A stretch of DNA of 42,761 nt, taken from positions 1 through 42,761 of the forward strand of contig CAZPFS010000014.1 of assembly GCA_964585925.1 (NCBI GenBank), written 5' to 3'. The translations under genes were made by a program, and so were the position numbers. Shown piece after piece: positions 1-8,030 of the stretch. Within the stretch, counting starts at the first letter, position 1. The number at the start of each line of letters is the position of its first letter. The notes below the pieces were generated by a model that made no database searches, was not told the origin of the DNA, and saw only the letters and a list, made by a program, of their open reading frames with translations. This stretch comes from JAAZLS01 sp964585925 (GTDB taxonomy: Bacteria; Bacillota; Dethiobacteria; DTU022).

Positions 1-122
1 ATATCCATCGGCGTTTTCACCCTTTTTTGTAACTATCAACTGTTCAACGGCAGTCCATGGATATGCTATTTTGGCCTTTTTCACTAATAAGATTTTTAAC
101 TTCAGGAAATTTGGTCCCTGCT

Positions 123-947
123 TTACTCGTCATCACACCCTTTAAGGGTACCAAGCCACCTAAAAAAACGTTCCCAGACCTGCTCCCTGTGTTCCGAAAA
201 ACCATGATCTGCGCCCTCGATCACGGCCAGTTCCTTAGGCTCAGCAGCCGCATCAAACAGCAGGTGCGCATCAGAAATAGGAACAACCTTGTCGGCGGTG
301 CCGTGGAAGAGCAAAAGAGGACGGGGCGCAATTCGGGCGGCACATTCAGGCAGGTTATATCCCTGTAAATCCTGAAAAAAACGCCGCCGGAGATAAGCCG
401 AACCGCCCCCGGCAGGAAGTTTTATTTTCTCATCGGCCGGGCCATCAAGCTTGACCTCCTTACCGATAAAGCCTCTAAAGAGTTCAAACGGACGGGCCAC
501 GGCAGCCCAGGTGCAGACAGCATCAATCTGCCGATCAACGGCCGCATAAGCCAGAACTGTTGCCCCGCCGAAGCTTCTGCCATTGAGTATAATCCGCCGG
601 TAACCCCGCGACCGAACCCAATCGACAACTGTCCCCAGATCCTCAATCTGCCGGGAGAGGGTGATCTCCTCCCAGGGTCCCTCACTTTCGCCGCAACCGG
701 TGAAATCGAAAAGAAGGGTATCAAAACCGAGTGGTGCCAGTTCATTGGCCATGGCCACAGCTGTACCGCCGCTCTCCTTGCTGCCGGAAAACCCGTGGCA
801 AACAACAATCAGGGGTGGCATGTCTTGCCCTTCCAGGCCTAGCTTCGAACTGCCGGGGCCGGTAAATTTTCCGGAGGGCGTTTTTCGAAACAATGCCGAT
901 AACTTTAGATTATAACGGTTGGTAATGGATAACTTTTGTAAACTCAT
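123..947 (-). CDS. alpha/beta hydrolase (serine esterase/acyl-peptidase type)
   Basis: A 274-residue alpha/beta-hydrolase, probably a soluble cytoplasmic esterase; the substrate cannot be read from sequence. The complete triad is visible: nucleophile Ser125 in GRSFGG, Asp219 in HGTADKVVP and His248 in GADHGF. HGFSGSKE near residue 51 fits the oxyanion-hole turn. No signal peptide is seen. The ATG is chosen because GAGGTGGG lies just upstream. It is the last gene of the minus-strand cluster that starts near 3.4 kb, 94 bp downstream of yjbQ, so co-transcription is possible but not certain. The fold and catalytic class are secure; the biological role is unknown. Confidence 0.85.
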   Translation of the reverse strand: MSLQKLSITNRYNLKLSALFRKTPSGKFTGPGSSKLGLEGQDMPPLIVVCHGFSGSKESGGTAVAMANELAPLGFDTLLFDFTGCGESEGPWEEITLSRQIEDLGTVVDWVRSRGYRRIILNGRSFGGATVLAYAAVDRQIDAVCTWAAVARPFELFRGFIGKEVKLDGPADEKIKLPAGGGSAYLRRRFFQDLQGYNLPECAARIAPRPLLLFHGTADKVVPISDAHLLFDAAAEPKELAVIEGADHGFSEHREQVWERFFRWLGTLKGCDDE

Positions 948-1041
948 AAACCCACCTCATATTTCTGATCCATATATTTTATTTATGTTACTTGGCACTA
1001 TATGGAAACCGGCCAAAGTCACCTTCCCATGGCTGGCCGTG

Positions 1042-1458
1042 TCATTCCCCGATAATTTTCACCAGCACCCGCTTGTCCCGCATGCCGTCGAATTCACCGT
1101 AGAATATCTGCTCCCAGGGCCCGAAATCAAGTTTGCCTCCTGAGATGGCAACAACCACTTCCCGTCCCATGACGGAGCGTTTCAGATGGGCATCAGCATT
1201 ATCTTCATAGCCGTTATGATCATACTGGCTGTAGGGCTTTTCTGGCGCCAGTTTTTCCAGCCAACGCTCAAAATCTCGGTGCAATCCGCTCTCGTCATCG
1301 TTAATAAACACGCTCGCCGTTATATGCATGGCGTTCACCAGGCAGAGCCCCTCCCGGATACCGCTCTCGGCCAGCGCAGCCTCGATCTGCGGCGTGATAT
1401 TGATATATGCCCGGCGGGTTTTCGTATGAAAATGCAGCTCCTTGCGGTAAGATTTCAT
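1042..1458 (-). CDS. yjbQ: YjbQ / UPF0047 family protein
   Basis: A 138-residue single-domain protein of the YjbQ/UPF0047 family, which has the usual length of about 130-140. Family hallmarks are the HITAS segment at 45-49, DNADAH at 86-91, and the C-terminal run GGKLDFGPWEQIFYGEFDG followed by R-D-K-R. Members in E. coli show weak thiamine-phosphate synthase activity, and the name 'secondary thiamine-phosphate synthase' comes from that; the true function is unsettled. The start is supported by GGGAGG about 8 nt upstream. It follows the heavy-metal-binding gene by 28 bp, so the two are likely co-transcribed. No thiamine genes are nearby, so context does not support a thiamine role. Confidence 0.88.
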   Translation of the reverse strand: MKSYRKELHFHTKTRRAYINITPQIEAALAESGIREGLCLVNAMHITASVFINDDESGLHRDFERWLEKLAPEKPYSQYDHNGYEDNADAHLKRSVMGREVVVAISGGKLDFGPWEQIFYGEFDGMRDKRVLVKIIGE

Positions 1459-1486
1459 AAGGCTGGCCTCCCATTTTCAAAGATAA

Positions 1487-1699
1487 TCAGACCACCCGGT
1501 AGCCCTGATCCGCGATTCTGTCCTTGATTGATTGCAGGTTCACTGCGTCGGGATCGTAGAATACCCGCACATTTTTCTTCTGCAAATCTACTTCCACCCG
1601 CTCGACACCGCCCAGTTCCTCCAGCGCCTTTTGGATAGTGGCTACGCAATGGCTGCAGGACATACCCTCTACCGTCAACTCAACTTTTGCTTCGGCCAT
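1487..1699 (-). CDS. heavy-metal-associated domain protein (CopZ-like)
   Basis: A 70-residue HMA-domain protein with the metal site GMSCSHC at residues 13-19 (GMxCxxC), which binds Cu(I) or a similar soft metal in copper chaperones. The length and the ending QGYRVV are typical of free-standing CopZ proteins. The ATG is preceded by AAAGGAG. No CopA ATPase or CsoR regulator is visible nearby, so the metal and partner are inferred only from the family. It sits 28 bp downstream of the HEAT-like gene and 28 bp upstream of yjbQ, so it is probably part of a polycistronic message. A single HMA domain detached from its ATPase gene is common in clostridia. Confidence 0.88.
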   Translation of the reverse strand: MAEAKVELTVEGMSCSHCVATIQKALEELGGVERVEVDLQKKNVRVFYDPDAVNLQSIKDRIADQGYRVV

Positions 1700-1727
1700 C
1701 GGTTTACAACTCCTTTCATTTTTTAGC

Positions 1728-2363
1728 CTACATACCTTCGCCGGAATTCGGTCCGGATAGTAGTGCTTCGATCTGTTTTTTTGATTTTCGGTCCAATATT
1801 TCGCCCGATAGGGCTTCCGTTATATAAATATCGATCTTCCCTGATTTATTTTCTTTTCTTATTGCCAGCAGCACTTTCAGTATATCCATCAACATCAATT
1901 TTTGCATCGCCTCTTTTTCCACAGCAAGATCGTATCCGAGAAGCCGGTCGGCAATTTTTTTATTTAACCCCGGCTTGGAGGGCACAATTACACCCAGCGA
2001 TTGAATACACTGGCGCCTGGTAATCGGTTTTGGATCACTCAAAAGGTCCAGGTATTGATCGATGATAATCTCCATCCGGCTTTCCATATCCCACCTTGCA
2101 TTTTCCGCAAGGAGGACCAGGCCGATGCTCCTTTGATAGGAGTTATCACTTGTAAGTTTCTCCCGGAAGATATCCCAGTATGGGTAAACATCATTCAAGT
2201 ATCTCGATCTATGCTGCAGGAGGAGAAAAACCCGGTACCTGCTGTCATCATCTTTTAGAGACAACCATTCTACCAGCCGGGGGAGATCGTCTTTGTTCAA
2301 TGTTTTTGAGACTTCCGGTAAATCATTTTTATCGATCGGGATTATGCTCTCTAACGAAATCAT
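1728..2363 (-). CDS. HEAT-repeat-like helical protein, function unknown
   Basis: A 211-residue, mostly helical, soluble protein that I do not recognise as a named family. Two segments look like degenerate HEAT repeats: one around SYQRSIGLVLLAEN and one around TRRQCIQSLGVIV, each with the helix-helix pattern and a central Arg. The C-terminus is highly charged. The reading frame stays open further upstream, but the ATG used here has GGAGGGG 5 nt before it, and the upstream extension is Arg/Gly-rich low-quality coding that would run into the preceding gene. It lies 49 bp downstream of the Cdd1-like gene in the same cluster. HEAT-like proteins usually act as protein-protein scaffolds; nothing here shows the partner. 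Confidence 0.6.
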   Translation of the reverse strand: MISLESIIPIDKNDLPEVSKTLNKDDLPRLVEWLSLKDDDSRYRVFLLLQHRSRYLNDVYPYWDIFREKLTSDNSYQRSIGLVLLAENARWDMESRMEIIIDQYLDLLSDPKPITRRQCIQSLGVIVPSKPGLNKKIADRLLGYDLAVEKEAMQKLMLMDILKVLLAIRKENKSGKIDIYITEALSGEILDRKSKKQIEALLSGPNSGEGM

Positions 2364-2412
2364 TTTGCCCCTCCAATTGCAGATAGACAGACAAAATAGT
2401 CCGGCAGGCCCT

Positions 2413-2667
2413 TCAGTCTTTCCAATTCCACCAGTTTTCCCTGTCCTGCGGCAGTTTTCCATCGTTATTTGCATAGCAAACCGCCAACCGGTAAACGTAG
2501 AGGGCACAGCGATCAACAATACGCCCATGATAGGCACAGTCTTTATGGTAGATCTCCTGCGGATCCTGGCCCTTCAATGATTCAATTGAGGTATAACCGG
2601 CATTGATCAGGTGTTGCGCCATGTTCTTGCCGATACCGGGTATCTGTTCCAGTTCCGATTTGATCAT
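2413..2667 (-). CDS. Cdd1-type helix-hairpin-helix protein ('pathogenicity locus' family)
   Basis: An 84-residue protein matching the Cdd1 family. It has an N-terminal helix-hairpin-helix (EQIPGIGKNMAQHLINAG) followed by the family signature DCAYHGRIVDRCALYVYRLA and the ending ENWWNWKD. HhH motifs bind DNA backbone or support protein contacts in repair proteins, but the family's function is unknown; 'pathogenicity locus' is only a historical name. The ATG is supported by a purine-rich GGGGGAAAGGA directly upstream. A longer upstream start would overlap the methyltransferase gene and adds nothing conserved. It begins 10 nt after the upstream gene stops, so translational coupling is likely. Confidence 0.85.
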   Translation of the reverse strand: MIKSELEQIPGIGKNMAQHLINAGYTSIESLKGQDPQEIYHKDCAYHGRIVDRCALYVYRLAVCYANNDGKLPQDRENWWNWKD

Positions 2668-2677
2668 TCCTTTCCCC

Positions 2678-3370
2678 CTACCAAATATACGGTACAAGCC
2701 TGTACCTCGTCTTACGGCTATACTCGGTATAACCCGCAAGTTGCTCCTTGAGCATCCTGTCCTCCAGGTATGTCCTGAGTATAATCACCACGGCTATGAT
2801 CGCTGCTGTGGCGATGGTAAGTGGTGTGCCAAAAATTAGAATCCTGGCCAGGCAAAAGATCAGGACAGCCAGATAGGCGGGATGACGCACAATACCGTAA
2901 ACACCCCGGCTGACGACCCTTTGGTCCCGCTCTGCCTGAATCCGCGCCGTCGATTCAAGATAAGTATTTACCATTGCCGCCGCCAGTGAAATGACAGCCG
3001 CCACAAAAAACAAACCGGTCCCCGCCCAGAAAAGGGCTGCAAAGGGTGACGGCCTTTTTGCCTCCAGGCCCGCTGCCAGGTAGATTATGAAAAAATCCAG
3101 CAGCCAGTAGATTGAGAGCAGTATCTTGTCCCAAAGAGGCGAATCGGTAACCACTTTCCCCCGCTGCGCCAGTATTTCCGGGTTTTTCTTGTATATGGGG
3201 ACAATTAACAGTCCGCTTATTAAATATAGACCAAAGTAAATCCATGACCTGGAGTTCATCGTCCACCGGGAACCGAGGAGATAAAAAAGCAAACCCAAAA
3301 CTTTTTGGGCCGATACTCTGAAGATATAGGAAACTGCTTCTTTTTTCCGTTCGTCGCTTGGTGTTCCCAC
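2678..3370 (-). CDS. isoprenylcysteine carboxyl methyltransferase (ICMT)-like membrane protein
   Basis: A 230-residue integral membrane protein with about five hydrophobic segments. The C-terminal half carries the ICMT/phospholipid-methyltransferase signature: RGVYGIVRHPAY at 155-166, a hydrophobic pair of helices, then EDRML and a Y-x-x-Y ending. In characterised relatives this region binds S-adenosylmethionine and methylates a lipid or prenylcysteine; the bacterial substrate is unknown. The start is uncertain: the GTG used here has no clean ribosome binding site, and an internal ATG at residue 38 is an alternative. It is the first gene of the minus-strand cluster, 10 nt before the Cdd1-like gene. 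Confidence 0.8.
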   Translation of the reverse strand: MGTPSDERKKEAVSYIFRVSAQKVLGLLFYLLGSRWTMNSRSWIYFGLYLISGLLIVPIYKKNPEILAQRGKVVTDSPLWDKILLSIYWLLDFFIIYLAAGLEAKRPSPFAALFWAGTGLFFVAAVISLAAAMVNTYLESTARIQAERDQRVVSRGVYGIVRHPAYLAVLIFCLARILIFGTPLTIATAAIIAVVIILRTYLEDRMLKEQLAGYTEYSRKTRYRLVPYIW

Positions 3371-3751
3371 TTTTTACCGAAAGCCCCTTCGGAGCAGTTT
3401 TCCACTGCCTTATGGCATATCTATTGATTCGCTGCTAAGGATATTTTACCTTTTATTGGTGGGATAATGCCGGCTGTGCAAAATTGGATAGTGTCAAAAT
3501 ACTCTAGGATGCAACTAAAACCTCTTCGCCAACTTGCAGGAACATCCCGACGAAATGCTGAATCAATTCCATGAGGGATCTTACTCCTTGGAACAGTTGT
3601 GCTTCCCTCCAAGCTATCGTGTGTTCTGCCTGTCTGAAAAAAAGGCCTACAGGCGCAAATTCAGTGCTTGCAACAACCCTACAACACAAGACAGCGATCT
3701 GTAACAGAAATCTATATAAGGACCCCCCGAAAATGTTACCGGAGTGAATGA
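3371..3751. other. 381-bp intergenic region without a supported gene
   Basis: This stretch separates the divergently transcribed ICMT-like gene and sfsA. Two short minus-strand open frames of about 60 codons overlap it, but neither has a ribosome binding site or a recognisable family, so I do not call them. A CCGAA/TTCGG inverted repeat lies just upstream of the ICMT-like start. The sequence GGAGTGA at 3741-3747 is the sfsA ribosome binding site. It may hold promoters for both flanking genes, though I found no convincing -35/-10 pair, or remnants of a decayed gene. Confidence 0.4.
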
Positions 3752-4912
3752 ATGCTCAATTATCCATTTATCTTCCCTAAAGTTTGGGGACATTTCAAGA
3801 AAAGAATAAATCGTTTTGTCGTTGAGGTGGCGGTCAACGGCCGAACCGAACAGGCCCATCTGGCAAACCCCGGCCGCCTGTGGGAGCTGTTATTGCCGGA
3901 GACTGAACTGCTGCTCAGCCCGGCGCAACCGGGGGGGAAATTACCCTATACCGTTCTTGCCTGCCGAAAAGAAGGACAAAATGTTTTGTTGCATACCCAT
4001 CTGACCAATAAGGTTGTACACAGCCTGATTGAGGAGGAGAGACTGCAGCCCTTTGCCGGCTACAAGGTGGCAAAAACAGAGCCCCGCTGGGAACGCCGTC
4101 GCTTTGATCTGCTTCTAGAACACAGGCGAACAGGGGCCAACCTTTATCTCGAGGTAAAAAGCTGCACCCTTTTTGAAGAAAAGGTTGCTATGTTTCCAGA
4201 TGCGATCACCGCCCGGGGAGCGAGCCATCTGAAAAAACTTGATGAGCTTGCCACAAAAGGGATCAGAACAGGCGCCCTTTTTGTGATCATGAGCCCGCAG
4301 GCGGAATATTTTTTACCGGCTTACCATGTGGACGCATATTTCACCAGCACTTTCCTTAGCGTCCGCTCCGCCGTACAATTGGAAGCGGTGGCTCTTGGTT
4401 TTGACCGTGAATTTGTGACGGTGAAATCTGTCACGCCGGCCCGCATCCCCTTTGATTTTTTAGAAAAACTTCCGGAAGACAAGGGCGTTTACCTCCTCCT
4501 GGTATCATTGGAAAAAAAGACAACGATAACGGTAGGAAGCCTAGGTAAGATTGATTTTGAAAAAGGTTTCTACGTCTATGTCGGCTCTGCTCAGAACGGC
4601 CTTAGCCGGAGGATTGCTCGCCACCGGCGCAAGAAGAAAACTAAGAGATGGCATATCGATTATTTGACCGCCCTGGCAGAGACGATTACTCCGGTGCCGA
4701 TTGTAACCATGGAAGATCTGGAATGTGAACTGTCGGCAAAAGTTGAAAATCTAGCGGTGTTTACTGTAAAGGGGTTCGGTTCTTCAGACTGCCGCTGCCC
4801 CGGTCACCTTCATTACTTTGCCGAAAACCCTCTTTCAAACCGCCCCTTTATCGCGTTGATTCAGTTCTACCGTTTGGGGCGTCTGGAACAAAAATTGAAA
4901 ACACTCTCCTAG
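3752..4912 (+). CDS. sfsA: SfsA nuclease-like protein fused to a GIY-YIG-type DUF123 domain
   Basis: A 386-residue two-domain protein. Residues 1 to about 228 are SfsA: HLANPGRLWELL at 36-47, RRFDLLL at 116-122, EVKSCTL at 134-140 and FPDAITARG at 148-156. The Asp119 and Glu134-x-Lys136 pattern fits the PD-(D/E)XK nuclease fold proposed for SfsA, a DNA-binding protein first named for sugar fermentation stimulation. Residues about 240-360 are a DUF123 domain of the GIY-YIG superfamily, with GVYLLLV at 245, YVYVGSA at 274-280, R-x-x-R-H near 287-291 and the Cys/His ending DCRCPGHLHYF. SfsA alone is about 230 residues, so the second half is a genuine fusion. Both halves are nuclease-fold types, which suggests one nucleic-acid-processing enzyme. 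The start is set by GGAGTGA 5 nt upstream. Confidence 0.9.
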   Translation: MLNYPFIFPKVWGHFKKRINRFVVEVAVNGRTEQAHLANPGRLWELLLPETELLLSPAQPGGKLPYTVLACRKEGQNVLLHTHLTNKVVHSLIEEERLQPFAGYKVAKTEPRWERRRFDLLLEHRRTGANLYLEVKSCTLFEEKVAMFPDAITARGASHLKKLDELATKGIRTGALFVIMSPQAEYFLPAYHVDAYFTSTFLSVRSAVQLEAVALGFDREFVTVKSVTPARIPFDFLEKLPEDKGVYLLLVSLEKKTTITVGSLGKIDFEKGFYVYVGSAQNGLSRRIARHRRKKKTKRWHIDYLTALAETITPVPIVTMEDLECELSAKVENLAVFTVKGFGSSDCRCPGHLHYFAENPLSNRPFIALIQFYRLGRLEQKLKTLS

Positions 4913-4952
4913 CAATCATGGCTCGCCAAAAGTCAGCCCGTCTACCCCTGCT

Positions 4953-6836
4953 TTATATAGATAGATTCCTACCGCCCCGTCTTCTACGCTCGGCCTCCTT
5001 CAGCAGTTTTTTTCGAAGCCGTATATTCAAAGGCGTGATCTCCACCAATTCATCGCCGTTGATAAATTCCAGCGCCTCCTCCAGTGAAAAAACCCGGTGC
5101 GGAGAGAGCTTGATCGCCTCGTCACTCCCGGCAGCGCGCATATTGGTCGCTTTCTTTGCCTTGCAGGGATTGACAACCATATCTTCGTGGCGGCTGTTCA
5201 GCCCGACGATCATCCCTTCATAGACATGTGTGCCGGGGGCCACAAACATCTCCGCCCGTTCACTAATATTGAATAAAGCGTAGGGTGTAGTCAGGCCTTC
5301 CTCCTGGGCAATGATCACCCCATTCGTTCTTTCGTTAATCTCGCCTTTATATTCTTCATAGGCATAAAAACGCCGCACCATGGTGCCCTCGCCCCGCGTC
5401 TGATTGATAAACTGGCTCCTAAACCCCAGAAGCCCCCGCGTGGGCGCGGTATAGACCAGCCGGGAACGCCCTCTCCTGCCGTCCATACTTTTCATGACTC
5501 CCTTGCGAAGATTGAGCTCGGAAATGACCCCGCCCGCATACTTTTCGGGCACCTCGATCACCACTTCTTCCACCGGTTCCGTTTTCTGACCCCGGGAATC
5601 CTTTTTCAAAATCACCTCCGGCTTGGAGACCGAAAGCTCATAGCCCTCTCTTCTCATGTTTTCAATCAAAATCGAGAGATGGAGCTCCCCGCGGCCCGAA
5701 ACCTTGAACGCGTCGGTGGAATCAGTCGGTTCCACCAGCAGACCCACGTTGACCTCCAGTTCCTTTTCCAACCTCTCTTTTATATGCCGGGTCGTCACAT
5801 ACTTGCCCTCCCGGCCGGCAAAAGGGGAAGTGTTGACGATAAAATTCATACTCATGGTTGGCTCCTCGATCTTGATGGAGGGCATTTGTACCGGATGTGC
5901 CTCATCGCATACCGTGTCGCCGATAGTTATATCATCTATCCCCGATATAACACAGATATCGCCGCAGCAAACCTCCTTCTCCTCAGATCTCTTTAACCCC
6001 TTATAAACAAAGGCCTGGTTGACCTTATGGGTCCGGCTTTCTCCGTCGGGGGTTACCACCGCCACCGTCTGCCCGCCGCGGATAACCCCCTTTTCAATGC
6101 GGCCGATGCCCAGGCGTCCAACATAATCATCATATCCTAAAGAAGATATCTGAAACTGCAGCGGTTCGTCCGACCAATCCGGATATCCCTTAATCTGTTC
6201 AATAATCGTATCGAAAAGCGGTGCGATACTTAAACCATTCCGCCCGCAGGCGCTCTTTTTTATTTTGGCGCGGCTCGATTCGATTATAATATCCTTTACC
6301 TCCGCCGGGTCGCGCACCACAATTCCCTGCCGAGCGATGCCATATAAGATTTTAAAATCAAGCTGTTCATCCGAGGCGCCAAGATCCATGAATAGTTCAT
6401 AGACCTCATCCACAACCTCTTCTATCCGCGCCTCCCTTTTATCAATTTTGTTGATTAAAAGGATCGGGACCAGACCCTGCTCCAGCGACTTGTGCAAAAC
6501 AAAACGCGTCTGGGGCATCGGTCCTTCTGCGGAGTCTACCAGCAGGATTACCGTATCCACAGTCTTGATGATCCGCTCCACCTCGGAGGAGAAATCCGCG
6601 TGTCCGGGTGTGTCCACGATATTGATCTTGTAATCCCCGTGCATGACCGAGCAGTTCTTGGAATAGATGGTGATGCCCCGCTCCCTTTCCAGATCATTGG
6701 AGTCCATCACACAGTCTACCACCTGTTCGTTATCCCGGAAAACTCCGCTTTGGGAGAGAAAAGCGTCCACCAGGGTGGATTTTCCGGCATCCACATGAGC
6801 GATTACGGCAATATTTATTATCTTTATTCTGTCCAT
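4953..6836 (-). CDS. typA: ribosome-associated GTPase TypA/BipA
   Basis: A 627-residue translational GTPase close to the usual TypA length of about 610. The G motifs are in order: G1 AHVDAGKST at 13-21, G2 RGITI, G3 DTPGH, G4 NKID. Domains II, III and V follow, then the TypA-specific C-terminal domain with GLLGFRSQF, KGEINERTNGV, VNPCKAKKATNMRAAGSDE and the Arg/Lys-rich tail. TypA binds the 70S ribosome and helps ribosome assembly and stress adaptation. The P-loop is unusual: TypA normally reads VDHGKTT, while VDAGKST resembles EF-G and ribosome-protection proteins. The C-terminal domain excludes those families. It stands alone, convergent with sfsA and divergent from the transporter. The ribosome binding site is weak (purine-rich AGAAGAAAAAG). 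Confidence 0.95.
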   Translation of the reverse strand: MDRIKIINIAVIAHVDAGKSTLVDAFLSQSGVFRDNEQVVDCVMDSNDLERERGITIYSKNCSVMHGDYKINIVDTPGHADFSSEVERIIKTVDTVILLVDSAEGPMPQTRFVLHKSLEQGLVPILLINKIDKREARIEEVVDEVYELFMDLGASDEQLDFKILYGIARQGIVVRDPAEVKDIIIESSRAKIKKSACGRNGLSIAPLFDTIIEQIKGYPDWSDEPLQFQISSLGYDDYVGRLGIGRIEKGVIRGGQTVAVVTPDGESRTHKVNQAFVYKGLKRSEEKEVCCGDICVISGIDDITIGDTVCDEAHPVQMPSIKIEEPTMSMNFIVNTSPFAGREGKYVTTRHIKERLEKELEVNVGLLVEPTDSTDAFKVSGRGELHLSILIENMRREGYELSVSKPEVILKKDSRGQKTEPVEEVVIEVPEKYAGGVISELNLRKGVMKSMDGRRGRSRLVYTAPTRGLLGFRSQFINQTRGEGTMVRRFYAYEEYKGEINERTNGVIIAQEEGLTTPYALFNISERAEMFVAPGTHVYEGMIVGLNSRHEDMVVNPCKAKKATNMRAAGSDEAIKLSPHRVFSLEEALEFINGDELVEITPLNIRLRKKLLKEAERRRRGGRNLSI

Positions 6837-7066
6837 CAGTCACTTTTTCTTCTTTCTAGATTGAAAACCTTATTAGTTTATCACAAAAGGAAGGGCAACT
6901 CCACATGTTTTGGAAAAAATTCATTAGACATATTTCGACTTGCCGGCTTCATTTTCCAAAATCACCGGCGAATTTTTTAATTATCCCGCGGGCTTGCGAG
7001 CAACATATTTTGCTATGTTGTAAAATGGAAAAAGAATTGTTTTTTCAAGGATTGGACGGGCTTCCG

Positions 7067-7969
7067 ATGGGATTTTTATTTGCTCTCTGCTCTACCCTGG
7101 CCTGGGGTATTGCCGATCTGTTTTACAAGAAGGGTTCTCACCACAAGGATAGATACAGTCATCTTAAAATAGTGATCATGGTCGGCTCTGTAATGGGGGC
7201 TCACGGCTTATGGTACATGCTGGCCAACCATATCAGTTTTTCGCCGTACCGGATCATATTTTACCTGCCGGTCTCGGGCTGCTATATCCTCTCCATGATC
7301 ATCGGCTATATCGGGCTGCGCTACATCGAACTCTCCATCTCATCCCCGGTCCAGAACTCCTCCGGTGCGGTATCGGTCCTCCTGCTTTTTATCTTCTTCA
7401 ATCAGGATCTGGGCAGCCTGGCCATACTGGCGATCATCATTATTTCGGCGGGGGTGTTCGGGATCGCTTATTTGGAGAACAGGAGGGCCGACCGGGAAAT
7501 AAAGAAGATTAAAATAGATCCCCGCTACCGATTCAGCTTGCTGGCAATTACACTGCCTATTCTTTATTGTTTTATCGATGGTTTGGGCACTTTTGCCGAC
7601 GGGATCTATCTCGATGAATTGAGACTGATCAGTGAAAATGACGCTCTGCTGGCCTTTGAATTTACCTTTTTCATCTGTGCCGCCCTGGCATTTTTATATC
7701 TCACCGCTGTTAAAAAACAAAAATTTAACATTATTAAAGAACGGGAAAAATTCTTTGCCGCTGTTTTTGAGACCACGGGCCAATTCTTTTATGTCTTCGC
7801 CATGTCGGGCAGTGCGATCATCACCGTGCCCGTGGTTTCAGCCTACAGTATCGTCTCAGTGCTGCTGGCCGCAGTATTTTTAAAAGAAAGGCTCACCAAA
7901 TGGCAGTATTTGATCATTTTCCTGGTAATTGCCGGGATCGTGCTGCTGGGGATATCGGAGGAACTGTAA
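7067..7969 (+). CDS. EamA/DMT-superfamily transporter
   Basis: A membrane protein of 300 residues with about ten hydrophobic helices in two repeats of five, the standard EamA (drug/metabolite transporter) layout. The first repeat begins MGFLFALCSTLAWGIADL and the last ends in a hydrophobic helix before EEL. DMT proteins export or import metabolites; the substrate is not predictable. The start is chosen at the ATG just before helix 1, with GGACGGG 7 nt upstream. An ATG 42 nt earlier is an alternative but has no ribosome binding site. The frame is open further upstream without plausible coding. It is monocistronic, divergent from typA and convergent with the PFL gene. Confidence 0.82.
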   Translation: MGFLFALCSTLAWGIADLFYKKGSHHKDRYSHLKIVIMVGSVMGAHGLWYMLANHISFSPYRIIFYLPVSGCYILSMIIGYIGLRYIELSISSPVQNSSGAVSVLLLFIFFNQDLGSLAILAIIIISAGVFGIAYLENRRADREIKKIKIDPRYRFSLLAITLPILYCFIDGLGTFADGIYLDELRLISENDALLAFEFTFFICAALAFLYLTAVKKQKFNIIKEREKFFAAVFETTGQFFYVFAMSGSAIITVPVVSAYSIVSVLLAAVFLKERLTKWQYLIIFLVIAGIVLLGISEEL

Positions 7970-7988
7970 GCTTTTCCGACCAAACCCC

Positions 7989-8029
7989 GCCGGGCGGTTA
8001 TCGGCAAATTCGGCCGGTGGCCGCCCGGC
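7989..8029. terminator. inverted repeat between convergent genes, likely bidirectional terminator
   Basis: A perfect 9-bp inverted repeat, GCCGGGCGG (7989-7997) and CCGCCCGGC (8021-8029), encloses a 23-nt GC-rich loop. It starts 19 nt after the transporter stop and ends next to the stop codon of the convergent PFL gene. No clear T-run follows on either strand, so termination may be inefficient or need a factor. Confidence 0.45.
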
Positions 8030-8030
8030 A

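Noticed and set aside
1..8. Possible start of a minus-strand gene running off the window (ATG at 8-6 with AAGGGTGA upstream)
   Set aside because: Only two codons are inside the window, so nothing can be said about the product.
3421..3689. Two minus-strand open frames of about 60 codons upstream of sfsA, possibly a transposase remnant
   Set aside because: No ribosome binding site, no recognisable motif, no terminal repeats. I could not tie either to any insertion sequence family.
4953..6836. Tetracycline-resistance/ribosome-protection protein, suggested by VDAGKST
   Set aside because: Domain V and the C-terminal blocks (GLLGFRSQF, NPCKAKKATNMRA, GSDEA) are TypA-specific.
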